A DNA stretch of 64,000 bases from assembly GCA_958496175.1 (NCBI GenBank), contig OY292275.1, positions 51,351,701 through 51,415,700 on the forward strand, read 5' to 3'. Position 1 is the first letter of the stretch, and each line of letters opens with the position of its first letter. A model generated the notes under the pieces. The model was not told the DNA's origin. It saw nothing but the letters and a program-made list of their open reading frames with translations, and searched no databases. Shown in pieces: positions 63,792 through 64,000 of this stretch. The position numbers and the translations under genes were made by a program. This DNA is from Sisyra terminalis. Its lineage: Eukaryota > Arthropoda > Insecta > Neuroptera > Sisyridae.

Positions 63792-64000
63792 GTACGTCCT
63801 TATCGATTTATATTTATTTTTGTGTGTATTATATTTTGATAACCACCAATATAGGTTTTCTTCATATCTATTAAGATGCCCTTAAAAATTCAGAATACAT
63901 TCAATTCAATGAGACAAAAAATGAATGGAAAAGAAAAACTTTTGCAATTGGCTAAAAGAATTTAACAAATGAACGCGCTTATTCATTTGTTTCTCGTTAT
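63275..64000. other. Rdl intron sequence around exon 2
   Basis: 63275-63693 contains a CG-rich patch with GCCATAGCGTGGCAACG then TATGGCGTGCC near 63357-63383. 63792-64000 is the start of intron 2. No further exon seen. Confidence 0.4.

Overview
The window is AT-rich nuclear DNA of an insect. It carries spliced animal genes with GT-AG introns (one GC-AG), an insect-type GABA receptor Rdl start, an O-GlcNAc transferase whose reconstructed length is 1059 residues, and many insect-type transposon remnants. The order of insect cannot be settled from the sequence.

Layout. From the left edge to about 19.1 kb lies the 5' half of an M13 (neprilysin/ECE-like) metallopeptidase on the minus strand. Its first three coding exons are at 19087-18755, 6964-6829 and 4520-4362, and the zinc-binding part is off the left edge. 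Its introns hold a mariner pseudogene, a jockey fragment, a broken P-element transposase with its THAP exon, a tandem array of 311-bp units and long-arm fold-back repeats. From 19.2 to 28.7 kb no complete gene was found: there are tRNA-derived SINEs, a 617-bp inverted-repeat element with a nested insertion, a likely first exon at 24159, and a few orphan exon-like blocks.

From 28720 to 57045 the minus strand encodes the complete O-GlcNAc transferase (OGT/sxc) in seven coding exons. Its fifth intron is 16.2 kb and is filled with mobile elements. At 57.0-57.5 kb OGT is divergent to a two-exon nucleoside diphosphate kinase (awd-like, 57496-58142, plus). This converges on a six-exon NOSIP gene (59880-58305, minus). 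NOSIP is divergent to Rdl (plus), whose first two coding exons lie at 61158-61243 and 63694-63791 and which runs off the right edge. OGT, NDPK, NOSIP and Rdl do unrelated jobs (nucleocytoplasmic glycosylation, nucleotide metabolism, ubiquitin ligation, inhibitory neurotransmission). Their arrangement is compact neighbours, not a pathway cluster.

The most unusual signal is a set of at least seven short sequences that fit a minimal hammerhead ribozyme: CUGAUGA, one extra base, a hairpin stem II, GAAA, a short self-complementary stem III and a NUH cleavage site. A base-paired stem I encloses each, and stem I differs in sequence between subfamilies while still pairing. Two copies sit in discrete insertions flanked by 12-bp and 14-bp target duplications. 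This is the architecture reported for Penelope-like retroelement ribozymes that work as dimers. Other points worth checking are a phase-compatible 33-nt microexon in Rdl, an in-frame N-terminal extension of NDPK, and an altered signature in the M13 peptidase.
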